From the NCBI GenBank assembly GCA_015179045.1, contig WHUZ01000037.1:248001-312000 (forward strand): a DNA stretch of 64,000 nt, in the 5' to 3' direction. Both the position numbers and the translations under genes were made by a program. Shown piece after piece: positions 9,870-20,866 of this stretch. Below the pieces are notes generated by a model. That model searched no databases. It was not told where the DNA came from and worked only from the letters and a program-made list of their open reading frames with translations. This DNA comes from Kalaharituber pfeilii. Lineage: Eukaryota > Ascomycota > Pezizomycetes > Pezizales > Pezizaceae. Every line of letters begins with the position of its first letter. The first letter of the stretch is position 1.

Positions 9870-10280
9870 ATAGAAGAGCATATTGGCAGTTTTAGCACTT
9901 TCGGCATTTTCGGCCATTTTAGCGACTGCTTTGCGGCTACTGAAATTTAGAGTAGCCTTATCCTATCACCATTTAAGTTAGCTATCTTCTTCTATAGCCA
10001 CTTGAGAGTGTGAAGAGCTATAGTTGAGGATAGTCATATAGTATTTAGTGTATGCTATCCTTTGCTATGCAAAGGGGGGTAGAATGCCTATACTTTCTCT
10101 GCATATCATTGAATTACAAAAGATGTATATATAGTGTGGCCATCAAATAACCTCCAAATATTCAGGTGCACCTGCTGTATATTCTGCGAAGATATTGCAT
10201 GTGGAAGTTGTACGAGGAGGAGTGCCAATAGATCGGTCACTAATACATAGGTGCTCGGTCACTAATAGGTAAGCGACAGT
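9870..10280. other. no gene seen
   Basis: The sequence is AT-rich with no protein-like frame, RNA motif or clear repeat on either strand. Confidence 0.5.
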
Positions 10281-10387
10281 ATATGCTAGCTAATTTTTTT
10301 GTATGTAAATTGCAAAAACCGCCAAGGGTCATCCGGCATAGCAACGTTTCCTGTTTAACGAGGTCTGGTATAGCTAGGTAAAACTGT
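10281..10387 (-). mobile_element. truncated pogo/Tigger-like MITE end
   Basis: Read on the minus strand, it begins cagttttacctagctatacc (ending at 10387, then TA) and continues with cggtttttgcaatttacata, matching the end of the element at 45718-46144. The other terminus is not found nearby. Confidence 0.6.
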
Positions 10388-10394
10388 ATGTCAT

Positions 10395-10562
10395 CACAAT
10401 GCAGCGTCCAACGCGCGTACTCGGGGAGCGCTAGAAAATACAGGCGAAATTATGCATCGCCAACGTGTAGCTGCCAAGGCACCTGGATTGGCACAGAGAA
10501 CTGCACTTCTGATAGGCTCAAAACTAGTACCCGTCGGGAAGCTATCAAGCTGAGTGGAGGGT
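10395..10562 (+). repeat. dispersed repeat, inverted copy at ~53955-54060
   Basis: The block tagctgccaaggcacctgga ... actagtacccgtcgggaagc ... tatcaagctgagtggagg is present in reverse orientation near 53965-54060. An antisense 90-codon frame is not maintained in the second copy. Confidence 0.6.
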
Positions 10563-10857
10563 GTTGAAGAATATGCAGAGCTGAAGTGAAACATCGTGCA
10601 CAGTGGTTGGGTGTGCTGAAACATATGCAACCTGAACTGTGGCCATGATGCAGACTGACGTTTCATGATTCTATGGTCTTCTATTTCCTATACCGATTAT
10701 ATCCTCTTTACCGTCTGAATCCGCTGATAGGCGCAACCTCATTCCGCACCAATGATTGTTTAGTTGGGTACGAAGGTACTTCCTGAATTTTGCTGCATAA
10801 ATAGGGCCGTTTTGGGACGCATATTTGGGGTTATTCTATAGGAATTAATCAACAGTA

Positions 10858-11608
10858 GCGGTGGTCATCAATTATCTACGGTACGGTAAGGTGGAACATC
10901 CGTACATTTCATATCCCTGTACGTCTAGCCATTTGCGGCCGGCAATTGATGACCGGTCCAAAACGCAAAAAAGCTAAGGCTTGCACTCTGTAATTGTAGT
11001 CTCATTCACCCTTACCCCGCATATCAACACAATCACAGAATCGCAATGCCTCGTATAAGCCAAAAAGCATCAATACAGAAGAAAATAGACGCTGAAATCG
11101 ATGTTTTGATGACAGCAATGGAGTATGATTTAGACTCGGAGTTTGACTCAGAGTATAGTTCAGAGGAAGAAGAGGAGGACTTAGAGGAGCTTCAGGAGCT
11201 TATAGATAGGAGTGATAATATTGCAGCTAACCGATATTTCAACCGTGGTAAAAACTCTGCTGGAAGACAAGACTCAAATATTCTATCAAATTTGATTAAT
11301 GAATATCCAGATTCAGCATTTCTTGCTATTTTTCAGATGCAAAGAGCCTCCTTTTGATACCATGCGGTGCAGTGCGGTGTGGGGTTGCGTTGAGTGGGGG
11401 CGGTTTGGGGAAAATCTACGGTAAGGTACGTGGTTTTCCAAAAAGTACGGGACTATTTCGTGCCGTAGATTTTGCAGAAATGTACGGTGATAACGTACCT
11501 TGCCGTACATTTCAGGGCGGAACATAGCCAATGAACGTTGTTGCCAAGACACGGAAAATGTACGAATGTTCCACTTACCTTACCGTAGATAATTGATGAC
11601 CACCACTA
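10858..11608. mobile_element. PIF/Harbinger-like TIR element, 751 bp
   Basis: Long imperfect inverted repeats (ggtggtcatcaattatctac at the left, gtagataattgatgaccacc at the right) bound the element. Comparison with the empty copy at 34217-34560 shows GTA on both sides (10855-10857, 11609-11611), a 3 bp duplication as made by PIF/Harbinger transposases. The only frame is a 103-codon acidic ORF at 11046. Full catalytic regions are absent, so this copy is non-autonomous. Confidence 0.65.
11046..11357 (+). CDS. short acidic ORF, possible N-terminus of a Harbinger-type transposase
   Basis: The 103-residue frame starts at an ATG inside the TIR element. It begins MPRISQKASIQKK, has a strongly acidic stretch around residues 35-57, and ends with YPDSAFLAIFQMQRASF. 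That last motif resembles the region just before the catalytic domain in PIF/Harbinger-type proteins, where an RM/QM-x-R-x-x-F motif is common; the catalytic DDE part is missing. It is probably a truncated transposase N-terminus with no activity of its own. It could also be a random open frame; the position inside the element and the terminal motif are the only support. Confidence 0.4.
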   Translation: MPRISQKASIQKKIDAEIDVLMTAMEYDLDSEFDSEYSSEEEEEDLEELQELIDRSDNIAANRYFNRGKNSAGRQDSNILSNLINEYPDSAFLAIFQMQRASF

Positions 11609-11660
11609 GTATCCCACCGCACTTTAGCTCGTAATCTGTAGTTTTACCACAGTGTTGTTG

Positions 11661-12482
11661 TCCACATCGCGTTACATAGAGGAAGCTTGGCAATGCAGTG
11701 CATAGCGCTTCTGAAGACTTACCCTTGACCCCGAGTACAAAAAATTTGCACTATTTCAAAAGGCGAATAGCGCATACGATTTATGCAGCGTTCCAATACT
11801 TTCCGAACCAGCGAGTACCCATAAATGCTACTCATCGGAGGCTGGTAATGAGAAGTACAGTGCTTAGCCACATGTGACGTTGATGCCATTCAAGTTCAAA
11901 CTGTATACTCAGGAAAATTGCTTGAAAATACCCTAGTAGCGTCAATCGGACAAGAGCAATCTGGCGTTGGCACAGTGCTGCGTATCTATATTGAAATTGA
12001 TGACGATGAATGAAGTAGCTTCATGTATCATGTAGCTAAATTTAGCCGGTCCTGTGGTTTCAGACTGTCTTTTACAATTTGGAGCCCCTTCGTTTACCCT
12101 TGTTGATTTGAATCTCATCCTACAGGGTTTGTTACAGGGTTGCAAAATCCCTCTAATTGGTTGCAAAGGCCTAGAGCATACCATTCACTCAACGAACGTA
12201 TGTGTATTGCAACCGTAAGGTAACAAACAATTATCATCCACCATCGCCCTACAGCTTCACCGTGAACACAAAGGCTCTGTACCCAAACCTCGTTTCCCTT
12301 ACTCTGTACTACATCTGAAAATTTTGTGATTCTGCTCCACTAGTATTCAAGATGGATCAAGAGAAATCTGAAGGTTCAGGGGGGTCCTCTATGGGGAGGA
12401 GTTTTTTGCAAAAACTTCCGCTCAAGTCCGTTTCCAAGATAACAGCGCTTCATCACCACATTCCCTAGGCTAACTTCTGCCA
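11661..12482. other. upstream region of the NWD gene; one MITE fragment
   Basis: Around 11735-11815 there is a fragment (ggcgaatagcgcatacg, atgcagcgttccaatact, ccgaaccagcgagta) matching the hairpin element at 44963-45085. An alternative ATG frame at 12352 reads MDQEKSEGSGGSSMGRSF and stops at 12466 unless spliced; it may belong to the 5' end of the NWD gene. No other feature is seen. Confidence 0.45.
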
Positions 12483-15400
12483 ATGGACAGACGTCTATCT
12501 AGCTCAGAATTACCTGATGGAAAAAGGAGGAATACTTGGGCCAGCGGTGCCCCCTTTCGAGCTAATGTACTTCCACTCACGACAAATAATTTGTTCAGGG
12601 AATGTAATGAAAAACTAGCCACACTGGGTACGTATAGTTGTATCCTCTTGCTAGGCCTGAGCCTTTGTTAACATAAAGCTAGCACAAAATCAACGTCAAA
12701 TAGTTGAATGGACAACTTTAATTGGAGAGTTTGAGCAGGTCAAGAACGACTACCTAGCGAGGAATCAGCTGGAGGAGTTTAAGCTCAATCTATATATTCC
12801 GGTAGAGGGAATGGCAGACCCACACGATAGTAATCGCTTTGATCTACTGGAGGCTGTTCAAACGTTCCTTTCAGATGCTGTATCACAGAAGGTTTGCTTT
12901 ACTTTGATTTAAGTTAATTATTTACTTTATTTATTTAATTTCAACAGTCACTTACCGCCTACTAGATGTGGCTAACTTGTGTTGAGTCAAAGGTTTGCTT
13001 GATTCAAGGGACTGCTGGGTCTGGAAAATCAACCTTCACCCATCATCTTGCACATTGGTTATGGTCTCAGTACGACAGTGCCTCCAATCAAGCAACTGCA
13101 GTGATCCCCTTGTTCATTTCGCTCTTCAGAGTATATATGTCTGGAATGCGCAACCGGGATCTAATAGCCGCTTTCTTTGCTAAACAAGGTTTTCGTGAAG
13201 ACCAAATACAGCTGGTTCGGCGTCAGCGGGAATTCGTGTTTCTTTTGGATGGTTATGATGAAATTGAGAGACAGGACCGCAACTTTTTTATCGAAAATGA
13301 GCTTGACCTATGGAATGCGAAAGTTATCATTACCAGTCGACCCGAATATTTACGCTCAGGGTATCGAAGCAAGTTTTACCCTCCTGGTCAGCCACAGCTG
13401 TTGCAAGAATACTGGATTGCGCCATTTTCGAAGTCAAACATCCAGCAGTATATTTCACAATATCTAATGGCTAAACCTAATGGCCATTCAGTCAATGAGT
13501 ATGAACATTATGTGCTTAGGCCTGACATATGTGCATTAATTAGCAACCCGTTTCTTCTCAGAATGATTATGACAGTTACACCAGCTCAAGACAGAGACAA
13601 TCTCAAGCGCGGAGATTTGTACCAACAATTCATTGATTACTGGTTAGAGAATGCACAGGCCCGTTTAGATAAAATTCAGTTACCACAGGATCACCTTCAA
13701 ACTTATTCTCAATTATACGAGAATAATTTCAAGTTTCAAGCACGACTCTTCTGTCAAAAGTTTGCATTAGCCTTGTACCGTCATCAGCTGCTGGAAGCTA
13801 GCTATCAACCTATCGACATCTTCCAAGATTACAATTCCATCCCACAGGATCAGATGATATGGCAAAAATTTCTAGCTAACGATCCAAAAATACACCTTCT
13901 ACGCTCTAGTTCACCACTTATCCGACAAGGGCACGCCTACAGATTTTTACACAAATCACTACGGGACTATTTGGTAGCTGAATCCCTCTGGCAAGACAAG
14001 TCACTTGAACAATGTAAAGACGATGCAATTATCAATCAGTTCCATCTTGTGGATGATCCTGGTATTCTTGACTTTATCATTGAACGAGCGAGATATACTA
14101 GCACATTACAAGACAATCTGCTAAATCTGGTTGAACGATCGAAAACTGATGCCAATTTTTCAACCGCCTCAGCAAACGCAATTACAATTCTAGTCAGGAC
14201 CGGAAGAAGATTTGGGGGTCATGATTTACGTGGAATACGGATTCCTGGAGCTGATATAAGTGGTGGCTGGTTTGAGTGTACTCAATTCCAAAATGCAAAC
14301 CTACGTGAGGTTCGTCTTTTTCTTTGCTCGTTACTTTTTACATCTAGTCTGACCTAGCGTCATGGTGAGCAGGTTCGTTTTCATCAAGCTTGGCTTAGAA
14401 AAGCAAACTTCGGTAAAGCTTGCATGAACTCTGTATCATTTGGGGAAAGACCTTACATAGAACAACCGGATGCTGTACCAAGTGTCGCCTTCTCACCTGA
14501 TGGTCAGCTGCTTGCTTCTGGCAGCGACTTGGACTTGTTTTCTGATTGGAGTGACCGTATCCAGATTGCTGCCGGCGACGAAAATAGCTATGATACTGTA
14601 CGGCTATGGTCAGTTCAACGCCAAGAGGTCATTCATACTTTTGAGGGCCATGATGGCCCGGTACATAGTGTCGCATTCTCTCCTGATGGTCAGCTGCTTG
14701 CTTCTGGCGATCACAGCGCTGTACGGCTATGGTCAGTTCAACGTCGAGAGGCCATTCATATTTTTGAGGGCCATCGTAACTCTGTACTTAGTGTCGCATT
14801 CTCTCCTGATGGTCAGCTGCTTGCTTCTGGCAGCGAAGATAAGACTGTACGGCTATGGTCAGTTCAACGCCAAGAGGTCGTTCATATTTTCGAGGACCAT
14901 GATGAGTTGGTAAATAGTGTCGCATTCTCTCCTGATGGTCAGCTGCTTGCTTCTGGCAGCGAAGATAAGACTGTACGGCTATGGTCAGTTCAATGCCAAG
15001 AGGTCGTTCATATTTTCGAGGGCCATCATAAGTCAGTATATAGTGTCGCATTCTCTCCTGATGGTCAGCTGCTTGCTTCTGGCAGCGAAGATAAGACTGT
15101 ACGGCTATGGTCAGTTCAACACCAAGAGGTCATTCATACCATTGATGGCCATGATTTATGGGTAAGAAGTGTCGCGTTCTCTCCTGATGGTCAGCTGCTT
15201 GCTTCTTGCTCTAGCGACACTGTACGGCTGTGGTCACTTCAACGCCAAGAGTTCATTCATATTTTTGATGGCCATCATGAGTCGGTACATAGTGTCGCAT
15301 TCTCTCCTGATGGTCAGCTGCTTGCTTCTGGCAGCATGGATAGAACTGTACGGCTATGGTCAGTTCAACGTCAAGAGGTCATTCATATCTTGGAGGGCTA

Positions 15401-16358
15401 TGATCAATCGGTAAAGAGTGCCGCATTCTCTGCTGAACAGATGCTTGGTCCTGGCAGTGGAGATACCACTGTATGGCCACCGTCAGCTCAACGTCAAGAG
15501 GTCGTTCGTATTTATGAGAACTTTTTGGGCTCGGAAAAAAGATTCGCCTTCTCTCCTGATGGTCAACTCCTTGCTGCTGCCATATGGAACATTGTATGGC
15601 TATGGTCATATCAACATCAAAAGACTATCCATACCTTTGATGGCCATAGAGGCGTGATAAATAGTATCGCCTTCTCTCCTAACGGTCAACTGCTTGCTTC
15701 TGGCGATAACGGCGCTGTACGGCTATGGTCAGTTCAACGTCGAGAGGCCATTCATATATTTGAAGTCCCTAAGAACCAAATAGAATGTGTCGTTTTCTCT
15801 CCTAATAGTCAGCTGCTTGCTTCTTGCAGCTCGCATACGACTATACGACTATGGTCAGTTCAACGTCAAGAGATCATTCATATCCTTGAAGGCCATAATA
15901 GATCAGTAATTAGTATCGCCTTCTCTCCTGATGGTCAGCTGCTTGCTTCTTGCAGCGACGATAGAACTGTACGGCTATGGTCGGTATCCTCAGGGAAAGC
16001 CATGGCCCACATGACCTTCTATGACAAATGCGCATTGATAGCTTGGGACAATATTGCTAGGAATCCGTACCTTATAACAATACGTAGTTATAACTGCGTA
16101 ACTCATCTATGTCAGGTGCAACTGAAGGCCGGTTGTACTCCAGACAGTCACTCCTTAGATTTTACCTGTCAATGGGCATTATCCCGGAATAGACTTGTTC
16201 TTATGAATGCGAACATCCAAGGTGCGACAGGACTGGACTCGTTAAATCTTCGCCTGCTTAGACAACACAGCGCAGTTGGGGAACCGGCAGTTATACACCC
16301 CATCTGTTATGATTGTGAGGAGAAGGGCGAGGAGGAAGAGGGGGAGAAGAGAAGTTAA
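12483..16358 (+). CDS. NACHT / pentapeptide-like / WD40 NLR-type protein (NWD, arm A)
   Basis: Proposed exons are 12483-12627, 12683-12891, 12993-14309 and 14373-16358 (about 1218 residues). Exons 2-4 are well supported; exon 1 and the start are tentative. The NACHT P-loop is GTAGSGKST (~124-132), Walker B is FLLDGYDE (~201-208) and TSRPEY follows (~232-237). A pentapeptide-like stretch (DLRGIRI, NANLREV, KANFGKA; ~526-585) precedes twelve WD40 blades (~590-1103), most reading SVAFSPDGQLLASGS...VRLWS; blades 8 and 9 are degenerate. The C-terminal tail (GATGLDSLNLRLLRQ) is shared with the gene at 62561. In fungi, NACHT-WD40 proteins are cytosolic STAND NTPases that sense ligands through their repeats in non-self recognition and can trigger cell death. 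The N-terminal effector domain is not recognised. Confidence 0.8.
12628..12682 (+). other. putative intron 1 of the NWD gene
   Basis: The donor gtacgtatag and acceptor ctag bound 55 bp. Splicing in phase 1 joins ...EKLATL to AQNQRQIVEW with no stop. The upstream exon is not independently supported. Confidence 0.45.
12892..12992 (+). other. putative intron 2 of the NWD gene
   Basis: The donor gtttgc follows cagaag and the acceptor is caaag before gtttgcttgatt. Removing these 101 bp joins ...FLSDAVSQK to VCLIQGTAGSGKS in phase 0 and removes the in-frame TAG at 12963-12965. The nearer acceptor at 12946-12947 would keep that stop. Confidence 0.6.
14310..14372 (+). other. intron 3 of the NWD gene
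   Basis: The 63 bp phase-0 GT-AG intron runs from gttcgtcttt to ggtgagcag. Splicing joins NANLRE to VRFHQAWLRKANFGKA, keeping the pentapeptide-like pattern in frame and linking the NACHT and WD40 parts into one gene. Confidence 0.85.
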
Positions 16359-16524
16359 GGAAGAATATGTGACGCTCTTACATACCTACAGTGGAATGGC
16401 AATTGTCTGGCGTGCCTCAAGGCACCGCCTGGGGGCTGATTTTTCTTCATTGTTTCCTGGCCCGAGCGTGCCTCTTCTTTTCTTCTGTTCTTGTTTATAA
16501 TGCTTAACAATCAATGCTTATCTC

Positions 16525-16575
16525 GCCATGGCATTAGGCTACAAGCGAGTACTGATATATATATTATTTAAAGAA
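16525..16575 (+). repeat. family-B retro tail, shared by both arms
   Basis: The sequence ctcgccatggcattaggcta then caagcgagtactgatatat resembles the family-B tails elsewhere in the window. The same copy is in arm B near 62345-62395, so it predates the arm duplication. Confidence 0.45.
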
Positions 16576-18470
16576 CCAATGCTTAGTTTATCACCGTTGT
16601 TTTCCATTCAGTGGCATCAGTAGTCAGTAGTACGTTTAGCGGGCGCCACTCAGTGGCGTGTTTGCTGCACTGCCCCCTTGATTCATATCATCTCGTAATA
16701 AACTTCCGTGTTCTGACTTGTTTGCCTATTTCCCTAAGTAGCTACTTTATTCGTTTCGCCCAAGTCATCAGCAGTAGCTTCACAGGCCAGCCAGGGCTGA
16801 TATCTATATCCCATTTATTTTGTAGTATAATGAAAGTGGCGAAGTTGGGATGGCAGAGGGATCTAGTATGGCGGACTGCCCGCAGCTTACTACTGCGAGC
16901 AACCTTACACTGTTGAGATGTCAGAATGTGTGTCAATCACGTAAGGTGAAGTGGGGATATTGGAAATGAAGGGAGTGATGGGGCACATAGGGTAGTAGGA
17001 TTGCGAGCGCATGCGGGGCAGAGTTACTCGCACTGCGTAGCAGCTAATACTACCGCTGGTCTCTGAGGGCGCCTTTATGCAGTATCCTGATATCTCTATC
17101 GCAAGGGAATCACGAACAAAACAATCCTAAATATGATCCCCTGCTTTTTTCTGAACCTTACCAAGGGGCATGACAATGGCGGGCGGATTCAAGAAGCAAA
17201 GACACAGGTCAAATACTAATGCAAGTCTTTGCCGTTGGTGAATACGCCGGCAGTAGGAACTACGGCCATCAGCAACGGGAAATGAGGGAGTGGAAGGAAT
17301 TTGGGGAAGATTTCTACTGTCATTGGCAGGGACTTCGTTCTGCTATGTCCTTCCTTTACATTCATACCGTTGTATGTAGCACAGTTCAGTTCAAGTTTGA
17401 GAATATATCAGCCTTTGTGTACTTGAGAGAAGTGCCTATTTGTTTAGTAGTCTCTATTTCCCTCCCCGTTACTCCAATACGCAGTCTTCCGGATTCCTCC
17501 TACAGTACGTTCCCTTAGTACTCTTCTTGGAACGGAGGCTTACTACCTCACGCGTAGCTGGATACACCCCGCGGCTCGCCACCCCTAGCAGACCTCTGAG
17601 CGAAGCGAATAGGGACCTCTAGGCAGCGCGTGTGCAAGCCGTGTTTAAACCAATCCCGTAAGACACTCGCGGTCACGAGGGCGCAACCTGCTACGGCGCT
17701 CTTTTACAGCCCACAATATTACCTAACCTCCCCGTCCCAATGCTCAACCCTCGCGGTCGTGAGATCGTTTTCCGCTCATATATATAGCATTGTGGTTATG
17801 TACGCTCATGAATAAACGGTAGAAAATTTGCTTTCTCGATTTTTCTATTACGCAATTTCGAGGAGAATTAAAAGGAAGTCCTGAAGTTTGAGACTAGGAC
17901 TTAGCTACACAAAGCTGTACCATCGACGTGCTCATATCCACTTGTGTTTTCTGCATGATGACGTCGCAGGCTAAATTACAGCTCTAAATGGCTGGGAAGA
18001 TTGTAGCATGGCAGAGGTGGAGAAATGTCGAAAGCGAGTCATGGGGGTAGTGAAGCTGCGGAAATATATAGATGAATTGTGTTTTGTAATATATATATGG
18101 AGAGGATTAGTTATCTGCATTTGTCTTGTCCAGTACTTCAAATTTCGGGAACGCTGAGGAGGAACGTGAGACTGGAGAGTGTAAAAGAAGTGCTAGTGGC
18201 GTTGGGCGTGTGGATATATGTTGCACAAGGAGGGGGAATTTAAGTGGATTCTCGAGTGGGACCTGTCTTTAAGACTTGGATTCTGTTTATGGTAGTAGCT
18301 ACCCTCGGCTGTGGAGTAGGATTCTTCCTGGATAGCGGTTGAGGGTAACTTTAAACTCCACTACTCCCCTTGAGCCCGTCGCAGAGATTCTACCCCAGGC
18401 TTGACTCTCTGTAAATAGCCACATTCCATACCCGTCGGCACGTGAGACCGATGTTGGTATTGAACGCTAA

Positions 18471-19112
18471 ATGTTACTATGGTGCCGGAAGTTAATAATC
18501 AACATGAAATTTGCGACACAACCAACGCAACGCAAAACCTATCAGCAACCACAACCTGATATGAACTAAGGTAGAAATATCAAAAATCTATACTATTTGA
18601 GACGCTCTATCATTCTATGATATTTTCATGGCAAAATCTTTATTCGTTGTAAAACTGAAAAGGTTCAAAGTTTTTTTACTTTCTTAGGAAATGTAGCAAA
18701 TGTTACATGCCAAGCCCCATACAAATGGATTAGACATCAAGAGGGTTCCCCCCTCTCGTACCGGCCGGTGACTCTTATATACATGATTTTTGAAGGCCTC
18801 TGTACCATATTGATGGCATCCTTATATGCCTGCATAATACGAAGACAGTTATTATAATAGAGATGTCTGAAATAGAAAAAAGAGCTTTCGGTATAGTTTC
18901 TCATAGACCTGCAATAGACTCTGGGAAAAACCTTCTATGAGTGGTGCGAGCGTGGGAGCTGTAGACGTAAAGCGAGCGTGTAATGCGACCGTGTAAAGGT
19001 GACCGTGGCTTAAGGGTTCACCGATTGCAAGCAGCAAAATGACACATATGGTGCTGCTTACTAATGCTGGCCGGGAATGTTACAATATGTTGATTATTAA
19101 CTTCCGGCACCA
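18471..19112. mobile_element. TIR element present only in arm A (642 bp)
   Basis: Perfect 27 bp inverted repeats, atggtgccggaagttaataa... at 18479-18505 and its complement at 19087-19113, bound the element, with TAA at both borders (18468-18470 and 19113-19115). Arm B reads straight through (gaacgctaagaaactc on its minus strand near 60450). It has no transposase frame. Insertion followed, or was polymorphic at, the arm duplication. TAA duplication again suggests a PIF/Harbinger-type mobiliser. Confidence 0.75.
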
Positions 19113-20157
19113 TAAGAAACTCTAGCTCGTTACAGGAATTTTACTAGCTTTGCCTTCTGAGTTGCTGTCGGGGATTTGTTTGTGGCTGCATATACATGCA
19201 TCGGTGGAGAATGTAAGAAGATGTCATGAACGAATCAGTTGGTGGCATGGATGAAGGTTTGATATTTAGTTGATGAAAGGAAGCGCACCCTGGGGGCCAA
19301 TAGATTGGTGTGGGTGATTTTGAACTTGAATTAAATTATAGCATCATTGGAGCTATGGGGCATGATAGCAGGTACTTGTCACCTGACAAAATCTTCACAG
19401 AAGCGGCGAAATCTTGATTAGCCTCGCCTATTTCGGAATAATTTTCCTTATCACACAATGTTCCTTACGGGAACGGGATAAAGCTTCAAAATACTTATTC
19501 CCTGACGTCTCTTATTCATGTGCGTTTCTTAGACATGAGGCATTTCTTATTCGCAAAATAATACGGCAGCTGAGAGGAAGGAAAGGAAAGAACCAGAAAA
19601 AAAAGAGAAAAAGAAAGATCGGTCACAACAACTTGGTCCCCAAAAATTTTTCCGCCATCTCCCTGGCAATACTCCGTAAGCCTATTGCTTCAATCGTAAC
19701 CAGAAGTTCCATTTTCCTCTCCCTTACGTTCATCAGAGAATAGGAATTTTCAGGCACAAGAAAAAGCAGCACGAAACATGACAACTGAACAAGAGATGCA
19801 AAAAACATAACAATCAACAAATACCTTTTTCCCCCGCCTTCGTTTTTTTCCCTTTCTTCCTTTTTTTTTTTTTTTTTTCTCAAAAAAAGACAAAGAAATC
19901 CTCATGCCCACTCAATATGCACCTAGAAGAAAGAAACAAGAATATTGATGCCCCATTTGATATTCCTACATACTCCCCTCACTCCCGTCAAGTTTCTGTC
20001 TTTTTGCATTGCTTCCATTTCCTCCACTGCTGTGACTTCCTATCGCCCAATACTCCCGAGAACTCGCTGAGGATTCTGTGCTTTAATCAGTACTTCGCAA
20101 GCTTAATTAATTTTATAACTCGTCACGTCTAAAAGGTATTGTCTACTCACATGTCAT

Positions 20158-20866
20158 CTAGAACAGGTCATCAAGGAGGGGCTTTCTGCGGCCTTCATCA
20201 GGCGGCGGCTCGAAACCCTCATCGGGCGGCACGATACCCTCAGGGGGCGGCACGGGCTTTTTGCTGCGGTCATCGCCAGTTGGGTATTTATAGTTTATTT
20301 CCTGGTCAAATGTCTGTAATACCACAGAATATTCAATATCTTTGGGCTTCCAAGTATCTCCGAGGAGTGGCCTCAACGCAACCTTCGTTATTGGAACAAT
20401 AGCCTCTACCTCAAGATTGTTCTGGCAGTTAGCGCATCCTTCAACATTCCAACGGCTCAAGATAGGCTCTGAGCCAATTAGCAATGGCCTATCCATTCCA
20501 GAGACCTGAAGGTAGGTTTTGATAACAAAAGACCCTTTATATTCAGCCCGGTTGATGTTGTGCACTCTCTTCAAGAGGGCCACTGGCTCAGGTATACAGA
20601 GGAGTATGCATGTCAAGGATAGTTCCTGGTGGGAGCCCTACTACTGGGTCAGTAACTATCGTCCCAGCATAGCCATTGATGAAGCTCAAGCTGCCCTCTT
20701 GGGTGCAACCGTGCAGCTCCTGCCACTTCCACATCATGTAGTCGATGAAACAATGATGCAGATAAAAGATTGGATCAAAGCTTGCTGTCTCGTTACAACC
20801 CATGTCACCATTTGCTCCCCGGTACTCGGGCTTGGGGTTGGCATTGTATACCCCCTCAGGGTCCCT
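20158..20866 (-). pseudogene. tyrosinase 3' fragment (arm A)
   Basis: The minus strand encodes the C-terminal half of a tyrosinase closely related to the gene at 57775-59450. From EGVYNANP it continues through GANGDMGCNETASFDP and the CuB histidine region FYLHHCFIDYMMWKWQ to GRRKPLLDDLF and stop. Two lesions are plain: everything upstream of EGVYNANP (CuA and the first CuB histidines) is gone at the junction with LINE copy 1, and about 134 bp are missing after DMHTPLY relative to arm B, which shifts the frame. The remaining tail is diverged from arm B at many residues. It cannot encode an active enzyme. Confidence 0.85.

Larger units (their letters stand above)
10563..11660 (+). repeat. duplicated segment (second copy 34217-34560) with insertion
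   Basis: Positions 10563-10857 and 11609-11660 match 34217-34560 almost continuously (gttgaagaatatgcag ... gaattaatcaac ... gtatcccaccgcactttagc). The 34.5 kb copy has no insertion at this point, so it is the empty site of the element at 10858-11608. Confidence 0.8.
16359..20157. other. intergenic region of arm A, duplicated inverted at 59451-62560
   Basis: The convergent NWD and tyrosinase genes share this 3.8 kb spacer. It matches the reverse complement of 59451-62560 except for a 642 bp TIR element at 18471-19112. Frames such as 17219-17518 (MQVFAVGEYAGSRNYGHQ) and 17630-17815 are also open in the other arm, but the DNA there is nearly identical, so this is not evidence of coding. T-rich and A-rich tracts lie at 19590-19620 and 19855-19880. 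No confident gene is called. Confidence 0.75.

Noticed and set aside
14788..15051. Antisense ORF in the WD40 region
   Set aside because: It arises from the repeated blade DNA; no independent support.
17219..17518. Conserved small gene between NWD and tyrosinase
   Set aside because: It is open in both arms, but the DNA there is nearly identical, so conservation is not informative and no domain is seen.
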